The notes under the pieces: model-generated | What the model was told of the DNA's origin: nothing | The model's database searches: none | What the model saw: the letters and a program-made list of their open reading frames with translations, nothing else | Source of the DNA: Prostheceraeus crozeri | Lineage: Eukaryota; Platyhelminthes; Polycladida; Euryleptidae | Reading direction: 5' to 3' | Length of the DNA stretch: 64,000 bases | Assembly (NCBI GenBank): GCA_907163375.1 | Contig: CAJQUW010008939.1 | Span: 248,001-312,000 of the forward strand | Position numbers and translations under genes: made by a program | Shown here: positions 1-12,280 of the stretch, one piece after another | Numbering within the stretch: the first letter of the stretch is position 1 | How the letters are laid out: each line of letters starts with the position of its first letter

Positions 1-2315
1 TTGAACCGATGATTTTTGTTAACATAGCTGAATATTCTTGAATGCACATCAATCCTTCTATCGCTTATTTTTTTTATTCACTGACTCATTCAAGTTGTGA
101 ATGGCAAAGTTGGAAGTTTTACAGTTGAATTTAGGTTAAATTTCGTTGAAGTGTCCTTAATTGACCAGTCATTTTAGTTTTCCTCTGTTCCTATTTTTCT
201 TTGTCTTTTTCAGTTGCAAAACTCTGTTCGCTTCAGCTCCTGGAATTAGTGTGGGTGAAGACATCATGCAGGTGTTGTGATTCGGTTTCTTAGAGTGCGA
301 TTGAGTAAATATATTGAGATAAAAAGAATAAATTTTGTAAGATTGTTTAGCAACATAAAATTTTTGGAACTCTTCTTGAAGGAAAATGGACACGGCAATG
401 CAATAGGCAACTATTATGGAACTTCTGGATCATGTTAAAGAATAGAATTTCAAAATGGCTTTATTATAGCGGTGAAATCAAAAGATATAAAAGCAGGGTT
501 GTCAACGAATACTCGCTTATAGATTTTACGCTTCATCAACTAAATCGCTTCCTAAACTTTTCTCTATTAGTAAAAGGCAAACTTCTTCAAAATCAAGGTC
601 ACATTCATAATTATTTCCAGTCATGACATTTCATATCATTTACATTCATAATTAATTATTGCAGAAGACTGTCGCATTTTTGGCAACCTCTGAGTAGTTG
701 ACATCCATCTCCCAGATTGCTATGTTGCGTTGATTAGTTCTCATTTCGATAGGTCTATTCATCTCTTTCATGTAGTTCTAGCTACAGTCTAGTGGTCTAT
801 AGTTGTTGACATTTTGGCCTCAATAAGACAAAAAGCTTTTCAGCAACATTTTTGAGAGAATTTTCCTCCGAATAACTCGTGAAAGTCATAAATTTATTAC
901 AAATGAAAATTTTCACTGATGGTATCAATCAGCTGATCATCAATCTACTCTGGACTCGAAGAATACTGTCTCTTGTTTATGACGACCCGCTGCAAAAATG
1001 CACTTCAGCTTGTAGAAAAGAAAGCCGAGTGGAAAGAATAGTGCCCACAGCTCTGCTCAGGATCAAGTTCGGGTACCATGCCAGGCATTGTGCTCGGGCA
1101 CAGTGGACGTTGACAGATGATGTTCTTGACATGGCTACGTATTGAACAATGGTACGATGTTTCTAGACGATTTTCGTTACAGTTGCGTCAATGAATTTTG
1201 TCTATCTATAATTCATCATCGATCAATAAAATTGATTACGAACAGTCAGACTTTAGCTGTCAAATTAGCTCAGACTAAAAAAAAAATTCACTGAATCAGT
1301 CGAAATGAAGAGTGGCTCTTAGCAAGCTCACATATGACATTAACCACAATTCGAATCCTTTCACAATTCACGAACTGAAACTGCCACTATAGTATTTTCT
1401 ATGTGATTCCTTACAGCAACAATGTCGGAGATGGACATTGGACATCTTCTCATGTGAGAGATAGGCCTACATTTTCTCAACTGCTTTAGTACTTTGAAAC
1501 CAGCATAGAATAACTTGAAATTTATGACCTGAATTTATCTGAATTCTCCAGAAATTCTACCTTGTGATGACTCTAAATGTAATTTCAAGCTCATACTTCT
1601 TCAAGGGCTAATTCCAGAGAACTTTTCCCTCACAGTTTGAGATTAGTAACTATGCAGTTCATGTCGACCAGTTCCGCGAAGATAAAGAAAGAATATAGCA
1701 ACGTTGTGTTTCGGTAGAATGACTAGAATTGAATGAGCTTCCACTTGCTTTATTCTCTATATCGATGGCCTTTGATGAGAGTGTAATTGACCAAATTAAT
1801 ACATTTTCGTGGAAAGTTACATGTTTTCAAGCAATGATTGCAGTTCAGGCTTTCTCGCAGTCATCCTCCAAAGCAGCCGGCAGTATAGAAAGTCAGTGTA
1901 CGAAATATTTGCTGGATATAGACACATACTGAAATATGAAGAATCTACATTCAACTTTCATCTGCTGATTAGAAAAATAATTGCGCTTTCTTTACGAGTT
2001 TATTCGTATATCAGCTGAAAAAATTACAGATTTCGTTATTTCAATGGTTTTGAATCATGTGTAACTGAAAAAGGATTGAAAATGCGTGGTTTGATTAGGT
2101 AATTTTCGTGTACAACGACCAAGGTGGAAAACACGTATAATCGAACAGATTTGACAACTAGAATCAGCTGATGCCGGCAAGACTTAGAAACAGCATTTTA
2201 AATAATTGCATATATGCTCTTTAATGTTTCTCTTAGAATACTGTTCAGTTTTAACAATCTTACAATTGTAATTACGCATGATGACGGCTAGTAATGCAGT
2301 GCGCACAGTTCCTAA

Positions 2316-2364
2316 TTCACAATAAACTGGCTAAACTGGTTTCACAATAAACTGGCTAAACTTT
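2316..2364. repeat. 25-bp tandem duplication
   Basis: The motif ttcacaataaactggctaaa occurs at 2316 and again at 2341, a period of 25 bp with two copies. It is a simple local duplication with no evident function. Confidence 0.85.
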
Positions 2365-3363
2365 CAGGAAGTAGAGTATCCATTAAACAAAGTGTGAAGA
2401 CAAGGGAACTTTCTATTATGTTTGCTTGTCTATGGAGAGAATGTGACTAACATGATAGACGTTGCTATTCATGCTGTTCAGTCACTTTCTCGATCAAAGT
2501 GTCGCTTTTCCAGTTGCATCTTTCACTTTCGTTGCAATTAGATTCCCTTCGTAATAATGTGGTACCACAGTTTTTGATGACACAAAATTTTAGGGTAATT
2601 TTTGTGTCATCTGCGTCACATTAATGACGTTTTTTTTAATGAATTTGATCAATGAATGTTGATTTTAGAGAACCGTCTTGCTATTTTTTTGCATTTCTGT
2701 CAGGTTAAGAAATAATTCAACTGCAATGGATTGCTAACATAACTTTTGACATAATGATCAGCTGTAGGAATTTATTTCTCTTGGAATTAACCTCGTCTCA
2801 TACATATTGGCTTGAATAGCGACTGTCAGTAAGAAATGATATTTTCTTGAAAAGATTTTGTATCATGTATTAGCAAAATACCAAATTATATACAATATTT
2901 CACAGCATAGTTTCAGTAATCTCGCTGTTAATATGCATCACAACCACCAATACATGCGCTAACTTAAATCTTATCAGCTGATATTGGGGAGTGTTTGCAT
3001 GTAAGCGTTCACCATCTTCAGAACACAGGGTGGTTGAGAACTGTTTTATTTTCTCCGTAGATGTATTGAAGACATCACATCACTTTACTTGAAGTGTAAA
3101 ACAGATTTTTGTCTGCGCAGAAAATAATACTTACTTCAATGCTCTAGATGGAGCGTGATCTTTGTCAGTTTAGAGTGTTCTGTCCTGCTGTAGTGTATTC
3201 TGGATTTGTAAATAGAAATTTAAATGACTGACCAGGCTAAATTTCTATTCAAATATTCTTCTTAATCATATACATATCAATCACAATCTGTCCTTGATCA
3301 CAATGGTACGTCGGCAAATAAAATACTCTACCCAACTCTTGCAGGATGCGACTGCTTCATCTT

Positions 3364-3449
3364 AGCATTTGAACTCGTTAGATCTAAATGGGCCTCACCC
3401 TATGGGTTCGCACATTTAAGATATCTAACTCGGGGAATGCTTTAGAGAA
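3364..3449. repeat. Imperfect inverted repeat (hairpin)
   Basis: About 27-bp arms, beginning AGCATTTGAACTCGTTAG and ending CTCGGGGAATGCT, flank a ~20-base loop. The arms pair with a few mismatches and one small bulge. A tRNA-like reading was considered because of a ggttcg in the loop, but the fold is a single hairpin rather than a cloverleaf. Confidence 0.6.
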
Positions 3450-4174
3450 TCAATCATGCACTGATCAGGTAAATAACTACCATTGCTGATAAGAAACCTT
3501 CAGCATTCATGCTGTTTTACTTGGCGATGAAGGTCAGCCCTGAGTTTTGGCGAAATTCATCACAAATTCTAATTATTTATTTGATGCGATTAATTTCGGC
3601 AATGTCGCTGCCTTGTTCACCTGGAAAAAGAGGACGTAAGAGGGGTAAAGTAGACGTAGTCAACGACCAATTTTAGCAACGCTATAATAGTGTCAATTTT
3701 TTTCTGTCAATTTACTGATAGAAAACATCAATAATTTTAGATAGCCTGAGTCATAAAAATATAACATTACTAGGCTAAGTCAATTTTCATACGATGATGA
3801 AAATCATCCCAGCAGCCATTTATAATAGAATACACTCTTTAGCAAAATTAATGTTACATGCGAGTATATTCACTTGTGAAATTTAATTTACCCCTCTCCT
3901 ATCTTATGATAGTCTATTGTTTCTTCCTCGATACGAGAGCATTTTGTGAGAACTAATGTATTTATTGTAGAAATGTATATGAAAGTCAATGAGCAATCAG
4001 TATCGGGTTGCGATACTTGTAATTGTTGAATCAAGTACTTGAACTACATATGTCCATGAGAAAATAAAAAATCTATTTACTCCACGAGCTGCGATCATTC
4101 ATACATTGTATCAATGAGTCATTAAAAGATCGTGGCATCAATTGCCATTTGCTTTTTATAATGAACAGTGCTAC

Positions 4175-4461
4175 AGTAAATTTGTTATAAGATTACGTGT
4201 TTGATTTGTAAGAATTGTTATAGGTGAAACATATCGCACCATTAAGGCAAGACTCAATGAGCATACAACCTCAAGTTCATCAAAATTCTTTCAGCATGCT
4301 GAAGAACACAACCCCAATATCCGAAATAGTTTATCTTGGAAGATCCTAAAGAGTGAACGCAACAACGCCAAGAGAAAATCCTTAGAGACCATTTTCATAC
4401 ATAATGAGAATAATTTGATTAATGGTTGCTGCGGCGAGACATCATCACCTTTTTTGAGATA
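4175..4461 (+). pseudogene. Penelope-like element GIY-YIG endonuclease fragment (PLE-D)
   Basis: Plus-strand translation from about 4175 gives a decayed first strand with an IGETYRTIKARLNEHT core, the GIY-YIG nuclease signature as it appears in PLEs, where Tyr and the conserved Arg of the domain lie in this stretch. It is followed by a helix ending KRKSLETIFIHNENNLING and a stop at about 4459. This is the C-terminal end of a canonical PLE protein, in which the GIY-YIG nuclease nicks target DNA for retrotransposition. The reverse transcriptase that should precede it is missing and the first beta-strand has a stop, so it is a dead 5'-truncated copy. Family assignment rests on motif memory only. 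Confidence 0.7.
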
Positions 4462-5662
4462 AATTCATTTTTGTATTTCCTTTTATATAAGCTTTTAATA
4501 CTTTTCTAATATTTTTTGTGAATTATGCTTTCTTGTATTCCACAAATTGATACACAGTGTTTACTATATATATAGTTGTTTGTTAATTTTTAAGCCGCTG
4601 GTCGGCCTTCAATTGTCTTACCATAGTTAGCTTTGTATCTTCATTTCATAGTTCATGCATGTTTTTCTTATCTTTGTCTGTAGTTGATGAGCTGTTCGAA
4701 ATATCTAAGTAATAATTTTGAATATTGATTTACGGCTGTAAAACATCTATGCATTCTATTGAATACCCTGTTGAAGGAATACGAAAGCTTGGTATATTAG
4801 AAATTTTGTTTTTTTTTTATTCCTGAGAAATCAAATCAAGACACGACACGGTCAAAAAAAAATTCGAAGGATCCAGGAAACGGAAGACGCCAAAGTTAAA
4901 CAATTACCCTAGTGGAGAATCTTGTAAATAATTAGGTAATTAAAAGTCATGAACGAATGAATATAAATTAATACTGACAACATAGAGGTAACTACTTCTA
5001 GTAAAGAGCAGTACTGAAATCGTATTAAAGGCAAGTCTACTCAAACTGAAGACGGTTAAGGGAAATAAATTATTACTTATAACGATTTTATTTTTATCAA
5101 TAAGAAACTGTAATAAGAGTTCGGTCATGGACCTGTCGAGAAGCTAACTAAAAAATAACAAAAGGTGAAAATTAGGACACCTAAAAAACCAAATTAAGTT
5201 GGCTATGTATGGGAGTCATCAGGGAGGAACCATGTGGCTGCATGAAGCAAGGTTTTCGGCCCCTAAACCTCCAACCTTTACACTTGGCGGGGCCAGGTAC
5301 AACCATATCGAATGTACGATATGGAAGGTCTCTCCAAGCCTGAGGACACATAGCATGAAACCTCAACCGAAAAATAAATTTTTTAATCTATTAGGACAAA
5401 GGACGCACTTGAAAACTAGAAGAGGTTATCTTAGACCTACAGGCCCATGTTGGAAGGCATCTGGCGGGGCGATAAAAAACAACAAACTGTAAACGAGGCT
5501 ATTTTTGGAGAAGGACATAGTGTATAATATCCAGGGAAATGGCCAAACAATTACGTACTTTATATCAATTGCCATTTGATATGAAGGAGGAAGTATCAGA
5601 TGATATCTAGCCGGAATATGATGCGTTGGCAGCAAAGATGTTTAAGTCAGTGTTCAAAGGCA

Positions 5663-5711
5663 TTTCTCATACGATGATGAAAGACATCACAGTAGCCATT
5701 TATAATAGAAT
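5663..5711 (+). repeat. ~50-bp dispersed repeat (partner at 3785-3832)
   Basis: The block starting tctcatacgatgatgaaa and ending ccatttataatagaatt recurs at 3785-3832 in the same orientation with few differences. It lies inside the segment that interrupts the PLE-A copy. The short length suggests the remnant of a MITE or of a PLE/LINE tail. Confidence 0.7.
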
Positions 5712-5964
5712 TAAAGCTTACTAATTTAAATTATTAGTTAAAGTTGTCTAAGGAGGACTTGTATGGCGTTCTCCATTCCGCAAGTGTACAAGGCAATGCT
5801 ACTGTAACCATTGGATTATCAGTTCTTAAAAGAATCAATGTAGCTTTCTCGTGGAAACGAATTAAAATTGATCAGCTTTGGCCAATAATCTGGGTAAAAA
5901 TGGAAATCTTAAGACTTGTAATACTACTCAATTCTTGCTAGTTATTATACTAATACATAGATTC

Positions 5965-6430
5965 CTAATCACTGCCGTATACCGTTCAAAACAGCTTCTA
6001 ATATAATGTACCGAAGGACAGATGCTGATAGTGGAAAATAGGAATAAGACAATGTAGTCACCATAGGTTAAGAAAATTAAAAAAATGGATATTATAAAAC
6101 AACAAGAAACGAGGAATAAAAATTGGGAAAAGTGGAGGTAAAATATGGAAATACAACTATGCTACTACACTGATTACAAGTGAACTATATCTGACACTAC
6201 ACTAAGTGGATAAGTGGAAAGTGGATAATGGAGGTAAACAATAGAACTACAATGACACTCTACTACACCGAAAGCAATGAAACTATACACACTATACCTA
6301 AGACTACACATGGAAAATACTATTTCTTCACTTGAATTTGTTATCGCCAGTTTCTTCATCCGTCTATAGTACTTCATGTAATTCCTCATTTCTTCATTTG
6401 AATTACAATACATCGACCACTACGTCAGCT
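5965..6430 (+). repeat. Direct repeat, left copy (~430-460 bp)
   Basis: This segment is colinear with 8262-8700: both contain the phrases aacgttcaaaacag or its variant, gtcaccataggttaagaaaa, aagtggatagtggaggtaaac and ttgttatcgccagtttc. The copies differ by small indels and substitutions. No TG...CA ends or coding sequence are seen, so they are not obvious LTRs. The left copy lies within the segment interrupting the PLE-A remnant, so it probably arrived after that PLE. Confidence 0.75.
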
Positions 6431-7409
6431 ACCGATTAAGGGAGTTATAAAACATAATACTGCAGTCCGTCAGTCATCAGCAGGTACTCGTCTAGTTGTG
6501 TTTCGACCCCTAACCTGAACACTCAAACCCAGACGAGCGGGGTCCCACACATAGTGGCTGACAAAATACTGAATAGGTAATGTCTGAATAGGCATAGGTG
6601 GTACTGAATAGGCATGTTACTCTCGGGGAAAGTATACAGCACCACTGGGAAGCTGAACTCATCAACCTTCCGGTAAACCTCTGTGACGTAATGGCCACCA
6701 TCTTCGATCCTGATTTTTACATCCAAATAATTAACACATTTGTTATTGTCCCCGCTTCTGCTAGCCAAGAGATCTACCGGGTAGATTTCAGGAAGGATCT
6801 TATCAAAATGTTTGAAGTTAAAAACACAAATGTCATCGACATACCTAGTGGTACGAGAGAGAAGTTTGGCTAAGCCAAAGTTTGGCTAAGCTCCCTCACA
6901 AAATTAAACTCCCTGTAAGCCAAAAACAGGTCTGCAGTAAGTGGGCGAGGCAGGAATTCCCACCCATAGGTATTGCCTCGAATTTGCTTGAAGACAAGTC
7001 CCCCGAAAGTGACAAAGTGTTATTCAGGATAAAACTTATTGCATTAAGGAATTGGGTTTTGGACCAGCAGTGATACCCTCTGTACTTTTTATTCGAGAAG
7101 AAGGTTCTATAATAGCCAATGCAAATAAAGTTCTTGGAACTGCTAAAAATTAACTCACATAAGTCTTTCAAGGACTCCATAACCTGGTCTAAATTAAGAT
7201 TCGTATAGAGTGTGGAGAAATCATATACTTGTAAGGAGTGGCAATTCAAACCCGACATCCTGTCAAGGAATTCCCCAGAAGAGTTAATGCTCCAGAAGGC
7301 GTTCACACCTGAATTATGCTTGATGGAAAGGCAATAACTAGCCAGGACCAATGTTTCAACTCTTTTATTGTTTTTACGGAAGTGGAACGACAAATTCTTT
7401 TCCAACCGT

Positions 7410-7870
7410 GGAAATTCCAAACATGCTCTATGGGGTTCAAATCAGGGCACTTATCGTATTTCACACTGCTACTTAAAGAATGCTACTGCAATCGCTGTGT
7501 GAGCTGGTCCACTATCTTTCTGTAAGATGAAATTACACAAGCGTCAAAATACAGTCCACACTGAAACCTTTTGCCTTCACAGACACAGAATCTGTCTTGC
7601 AGACGAGAAAATTTGTGAATTGCAGCAAGTCTGATTAGACGTCGGTTGCTTCGAGATGTCGTGATTCTTTTCTGTCCAGATCAAATACCATTTTTGCATT
7701 TCTTAACACCAAATTCTCTTTGCCAACGTTGGAGGGTTCTGGAAATGCAGCCTAGCACATAATTTTTCGGTTGTAAGCTGCTTTTCACTTAAACCAATTG
7801 CATATCCCCTAAGAGAGTCAATGTCTTTAGTCTATCGATCAACCATGATCATAAACTCTTCATTTGATAA
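7410..7870 (-). pseudogene. Decayed Tc1/mariner transposase fragment
   Basis: Minus-strand frames give, in order, a helix-turn-helix-like start (GYAIGLSEKQLT), a QKDSGPAHTA segment resembling the second catalytic Asp region of Tc1/mariner enzymes, and a segment before the PLE junction that looks like the PDLNPIEH...W third-acid block. Several stops and frameshifts separate the pieces. Terminal inverted repeats were not found. It is a fossil fragment, and the subfamily cannot be given. Confidence 0.5.
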
Positions 7871-8261
7871 TGATAAATGAACAAGCAATAATGAGCGATA
7901 ACTACGGTACTGTACTTATACTTCAAATGATAGGCTAAGGATCACTATCTATGTACACAGCATATGCTTATGTATTAGATTGGTATGAGCTGAATTTGAA
8001 TGAAAATCATGATTATGTTACCAACTTCTTAACAAATGAATGGGGCAATGTAACATTAGTTATGATTATGTATCCAATTGCGCGTATAATTATCTTGTGG
8101 ATGAGTCCAAATACTTTTCTGAAAGTATTTACTCTTGTCTATACAGTGATATGTGTTTCATTTGTCTAACCTATGATTTTGATGCCAAAACTTTACTTTG
8201 TAACACTGAGATATTTCAACACACTCCATTCTTACTGTAAATATGCCAATAGCACATATTC

Positions 8262-8700
8262 CAAACACTGCCGCATGAACGTTCAAAACAGACGTCTAAT
8301 ATACTCTACTCACGACAGATGCTGCCAGTGGAAATAGAATAGGACAGTGGTCACCATAGGTTAAGAAAATTAAAAATGGATCTTATAAAACAAGAGGACC
8401 GATTATTGGTACACTATAACTCTAACAGTGTAAGTGGAAAGTGGATAGTGGAGGTAAACAGTAGAACTACAATGACACTTTATTGCACCGAAAGCAATTG
8501 AACTATGCCCACTATACCTAAGACTACACATGAAAAATACTATTTCATTTGAATTTGTTATCGCCAGTTTCGTAATCCGCCTATGATACTAAATCGAATG
8601 CAACATTTCATCATTTGTTCTTAAATTTCCTTCATCCACGATGATATGATTTGAAATACAATACCTTGACCACTACTTCACCTACCGAAGACATGATATG
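8262..8700 (+). repeat. Direct repeat, right copy (~430-440 bp)
   Basis: Partner of the repeat at 5965-6430, same orientation. The pair brackets about 1.8 kb holding PLE and mariner fragments. The interior is clearly not one retroelement, since the PLE remnant extends across the left copy, so an LTR interpretation is rejected. Two insertions of one dispersed family are the likelier explanation. Confidence 0.75.
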
Positions 8701-9061
8701 TATGTGCTGTATCTCAAGACAACAAGTGTGTGCTATAGGCTATTTAATCAATATTTATTAATGGATGCCCGAAGGCATGACCATGATTGATATAGACCTG
8801 TTTATTTTCATTTGTGGAATTCTTTTACGCATGCCATGTAACAGAAATCAAACATAGAATATAACAAATACAGAAGATTTATGGTGCTGAAAGGCATATG
8901 CAACTTCATCCGATTTCTGTCTGATTGTAAAAGAGCAATTGAAGCACGATAATCGGCCTTTTATGATCTCAATAATCATAGAGGATACTTAAATCACAAT
9001 TAAACGATAACAGTTTTGCACTTAGATTATATTGTAATAATGTTCTTGGGCATATTTGACC

Positions 9062-9404
9062 ATTTTTCCACAGGGTCATCAATCACAATAGAATCAGCAA
9101 GATTTTTTTTCAATGGAAAGTCTCACGAGATCTTTGAGTTCGTTTTCATTCATAACTGAACGAAGGCATGGCTTGGTGAGCTTCAAGCTAAAATATACTC
9201 TCACTCGAGGCTGATGCAATGGAGAATTTTCTGCAGCAGTTGAAAACACAAATTAGTGGAAGGGAACATAACTTCGCCCAACGATGTCAAAACATCTATC
9301 ACTTTCTCAATCTCTTCAATTTCAACATGGTTTTTCTGCATGTAAATGCGAAAGATACACAGTTCAGTCTCCAGAGCATTACGATCAGGTCGAAGGTCTG
9401 TCAT
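9062..9404 (-). pseudogene. hAT transposase C-terminal fragment
   Basis: The minus-strand ORF from 9404 reads ...RNALETELCIFRIYM and then a PSTNLCFQLLQKIL segment. These correspond to the region just upstream of, and entering, the hAT dimerisation (hATC) domain of DUF4371-type hAT transposases. After a stop near 9201 a neighbouring frame continues with LTKPCLRSVMNENELKDL, the usual 'R-xx-M-xxx-L' end of hATC. The rest of the transposase (RNase H-like catalytic core) is absent. It is a dead fragment; the immediate upstream neighbour is an unrelated MITE-like element. Confidence 0.6.
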
Positions 9405-9503
9405 GTGATCATCAGGATATTAAAATGTGCGCCAGCACTGAAGTTAGAAGAGAAAACACGGAATGCGCTGATATTGTACCGTATTTACTCCGTTTCGAAC
9501 AAC

Positions 9504-10336
9504 TACCGTATTTCTTTGAATATGAAACGCCCTTGAATAAGGAACGCCCTCGAATAAGAGACGCATCCGTGAGAGGAAAAAATTTAATAAGAGACGCCCT
9601 TGAGTAAGAGACGCATGTACAAAAATAGACTGCTATAGACATATTACATGCAGGCTATTGTAATGTGGTAGCTACATCCGCCTGAGCGATTATTAGGCCT
9701 ACTTATCTTAGTAAAATAAGTCAGTCTACTAGTAAATACCGGGTATCATGACCAATATTGTATAATAGATAAGGCTTCTTGTTGTTGTACATGCAGTAAA
9801 TGCATGTTGTACATACGTACATGCAGGCCTACTCAAGGTTACTTCATCTACAATTTAAGGAGGCATTATACGGTAGCTTCCTTTGCATTTGGAGTCATGT
9901 ACCGGTCGGTAACTTTTGCTGTAAATACTACTTGATAATCGGTATTTTCGTTTCGGTAAATTCAGATCTTCTACATGTATAGTGGCCAACATGTACTGGT
10001 ATATGAATGTATTAGATGAGTCTACAAGATATGCTACTACAAAGCATAAAACTCCTTTCATTTCCAAAATATCTGAATTATGATAAAGCGTATATATGTA
10101 AGAAAAATTACTGGCGAAATTTGCCCATGACACAGGCCTAAGTGAGGAATGCAAAGGTTACCTGAAAGAATCGTAGCAAAAAACTAAGACATCTTTTTCT
10201 AATTAAAGAATGAAAACTTTAACATTTGATAAATAAGAGATGCCCTTGAATAAGAGATGCCCCTGAATAAGAGACGCATCAATCAGGGATCTGAAAAAAA
10301 TAAGAGACGCGTCTCTTATTCAAAGAAATACGGCAT
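9504..10336. mobile_element. MITE-like element with 17-bp tandem repeats in inverted ends
   Basis: The left end (from ccgtatttctttgaata at about 9508) and right end (...ttcaaagaaatacgg, ending about 10334) are inverted copies. Just inside each end lie tandem 17-bp units of type gaataagagacgccctt: at least three in a row at the left, further units at about 9580-9613, and several at 10230-10315. The units are in the same orientation at both ends. The interior (9640-10225) has no transposase. The structure suggests a non-autonomous DNA element whose tandem units might be protein-binding subterminal repeats. No clear target duplication was identified, so the superfamily is unknown. Confidence 0.65.
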
Positions 10337-10339
10337 AAT

Positions 10340-11255
10340 GATCATGGACTCAAATTTAAAAAAGTGCTGCAATATGTTGGTGTCCACGTTCAGATGTGGA
10401 GACCGATTTATTTTCCTCGAGACTGGGTGTGGGGTGCTCCATGCCTCCATCTATCCACAACCCCTTAATTTCCGCCCCTGAACATGATTGTAGTCTATTT
10501 ACGTAACTCTGTAACAGACTGAACGTGTCTAAGGGTAGCAATTACAATGATTTATCTCTGATGAAAGGTGTACTTGCATAATGTGGACGTTCTGAGCTTG
10601 AAGACAAAGCGGTTCCTATGTAGCGTGTTTATCAATTTATGACTTCTTACATTCACTGATGGATTGCAAAATACATCCGTATCTGTGCGAAAGTTGGTCG
10701 CGAAACATCCAAACTTCAATTTAGCTCTCTCAACACCATGCCTAGAGCGTGATAGAGATAAATTTGTTAAGCGAAATGCACAGTTTTTCGCAATGAAGAC
10801 TTGTTTTCATATTTTATATAGCTAAGCATCTGGTTTCCCTTGTCTTCACAACTTGCATCATGCTGTGGGAATCCGTGATTTTAATCAAAAATCAGTGTAC
10901 GAAGTGCTGAATAACAATGATGTAGGCTAGAAGACATGCAAACTACTGATTGCACAAAGCCTTTTGGAAATAGGCCTACCACAAACTTTACAATATTAGT
11001 AATGAGTGGAGCAATTTGGGATAATGGAGGCAGAGACTACGACAGATTATTTGACTTGCAATTTATTTGTTGCAAGAAATTTATTGGTGCTTCCAAACAA
11101 TAACAATTACAATTAATTGAATATAAATGTGAGTCAATAATTGCAATTGATGCATTGGTAGATTTGTAATACGGAAAGTACTACATTGACTGCTTTTCTT
11201 GTTATTTTGTCACCACTCACCACACAGGACAACCATTGTTGCATCTTCATTGATT
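10340..11255. other. Non-coding spacer
   Basis: About 0.9 kb without a recognised gene or repeat. Short open frames here look random. Confidence 0.4.
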
Positions 11256-11476
11256 TACAGTCAGTTTTCCCAGTCAGGCGCGAATTTTGCCATCAGAGGC
11301 GCGAATGCGCGAATTCTGTGGGCAAGGCGCGAAAATATTTGAATGAAATGCGCGAATTTTGGGACAAGCAGATTATCAGATTTCAGTAAAAACTCTCAGA
11401 TTTATTAACATGCAAGTTTGCTGTACTTGTCCTAAGCACACAATTTATTGGAAATGCATGTTTATTACTTTCGCAG

Positions 11477-11833
11477 TTGCTACTCTGCATTTTCCCTTAT
11501 GTGCGGGAAGCCGTCCTTTCTGAAATACGAGAAGGGGTTTGGTATTCACTTCAAATTGACGAGGCGAACAAGGGTGCTAAGTACCTTGGAATTGTGGCTC
11601 GGTACCTACCAAAGAATTCCTTTTCTGCAAAAGTAGTCTGCATTGATCTACCAGTGTTGTCCTCGACAACTTCAGAGCAAATGGCTGCAAGTGTCATAAA
11701 GGCGTTAGATGAATGTCGTCTTGAGAAGAAGAACTGTCTGGCAATCATGAGTGACAGCTGCAATTCAATGAGGGGAGCCAAGAGTGGAACTGTTGTACGT
11801 TTGAAGAACGAGGACTTTACTACATCATTTTGA
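11477..11833 (+). pseudogene. hAT transposase, N-terminal catalytic part
   Basis: The 118-codon frame holds a segment with IDEANKGAKYLGIVARYL and, about 65 residues on, CLAIMSDSCNSMRG. These fit the first two acidic positions (Asp in IDEA and Asp in MSDS) of a hAT RNase H-like catalytic core. The frame ends at 11833. Homologous sequence continues to about 12280 in shifting frames, with several stops. The zinc-finger N terminus expected for hAT enzymes is not visible upstream. The gene is therefore disrupted before the C-terminal ORF at 12281. Confidence 0.65.
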
Positions 11834-12280
11834 TCTTGGAGGTTGCTCCTTACATCACGTATGGAAAACTCGCGCGTATGCTGCAGTGCGCTGCTGCTGC
11901 ATTTGGGGAAAAGTAGAGGAAGCGCTGTGAAAGATGACTAATTGTTATTTCAAGTTCTCACATTGAACATGACCACTTTGACCACCCTAATCGACAGTTT
12001 CACGGAAATAAAGAAAGATTGTCTTCCTTTTGATACTCGGTAGTTCAAATTGTTTTCCGTCGTGGAGCGTGTGCCTACATTTATATGAACCGCTGGTTGA
12101 GTTCTTCTCAAGCAGACCAGAAGAGGCACAAGTTCTAGCTTCACATCTATCCAGGAAACACTGAAAAATCCAAAGGTGAAGTTTTTTCTTCTCTTTCTCT
12201 CAGAGGTTTTGAAGCCATTGGAATAATTCGAATTACTGTTCCAAAGCGAATGCACCCAAATTCACATTCTTCACAGTCGT

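Larger units (their letters stand above)
1..4170. other. Non-coding stretch, no recognised gene
   Basis: AT-rich sequence with only short open frames (at most about 88 codons at 879-1145) that show no recognisable domain and no repeats of protein motifs. It may be intergenic or intronic. It contains a short direct repeat at 2316-2365, a hairpin near 3364-3445, and a 50-bp segment at 3785-3832 that recurs at 5663-5711. I see no convincing exon. Confidence 0.5.
4930..7420 (-). mobile_element. Broken Penelope-like retroelement, copy 1 of family PLE-A
   Basis: Minus-strand PLE remnant in two blocks. The 5' block (7420 down to about 6610) encodes reverse-transcriptase motifs: a palm-domain segment with DFSTLYTNL, IPMGGNS, and the downstream LDVKI/VYRKVD strand. 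The 3' block (about 5643 down to 4930) matches the tail of the plus-strand copy at 35545-36110 closely, for instance the stretches around 5181-5366 and 35880-36030. About 965 bp (roughly 5644-6610) separates the blocks and contains unrelated repeats, so it is an insertion or rearrangement. At 7420 the open frame runs directly into a mariner fragment, marking a 5' truncation point. No catalytic YVDD block is intact here. Confidence 0.75.

Noticed and set aside
879..1145. 88-codon open frame
   Set aside because: No recognisable domain, no splice context and no repeat relation; expected by chance over several kb.
3364..3449. tRNA gene suggested by a ggttcg motif
   Set aside because: The segment folds as one long hairpin; no cloverleaf with acceptor, D and anticodon arms can be drawn.
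5965..8700. LTR retrotransposon bounded by the ~430-bp direct repeats
   Set aside because: No TG...CA ends, no target duplication, and the PLE-A remnant extends beyond the left repeat, so the interior is not a single element.
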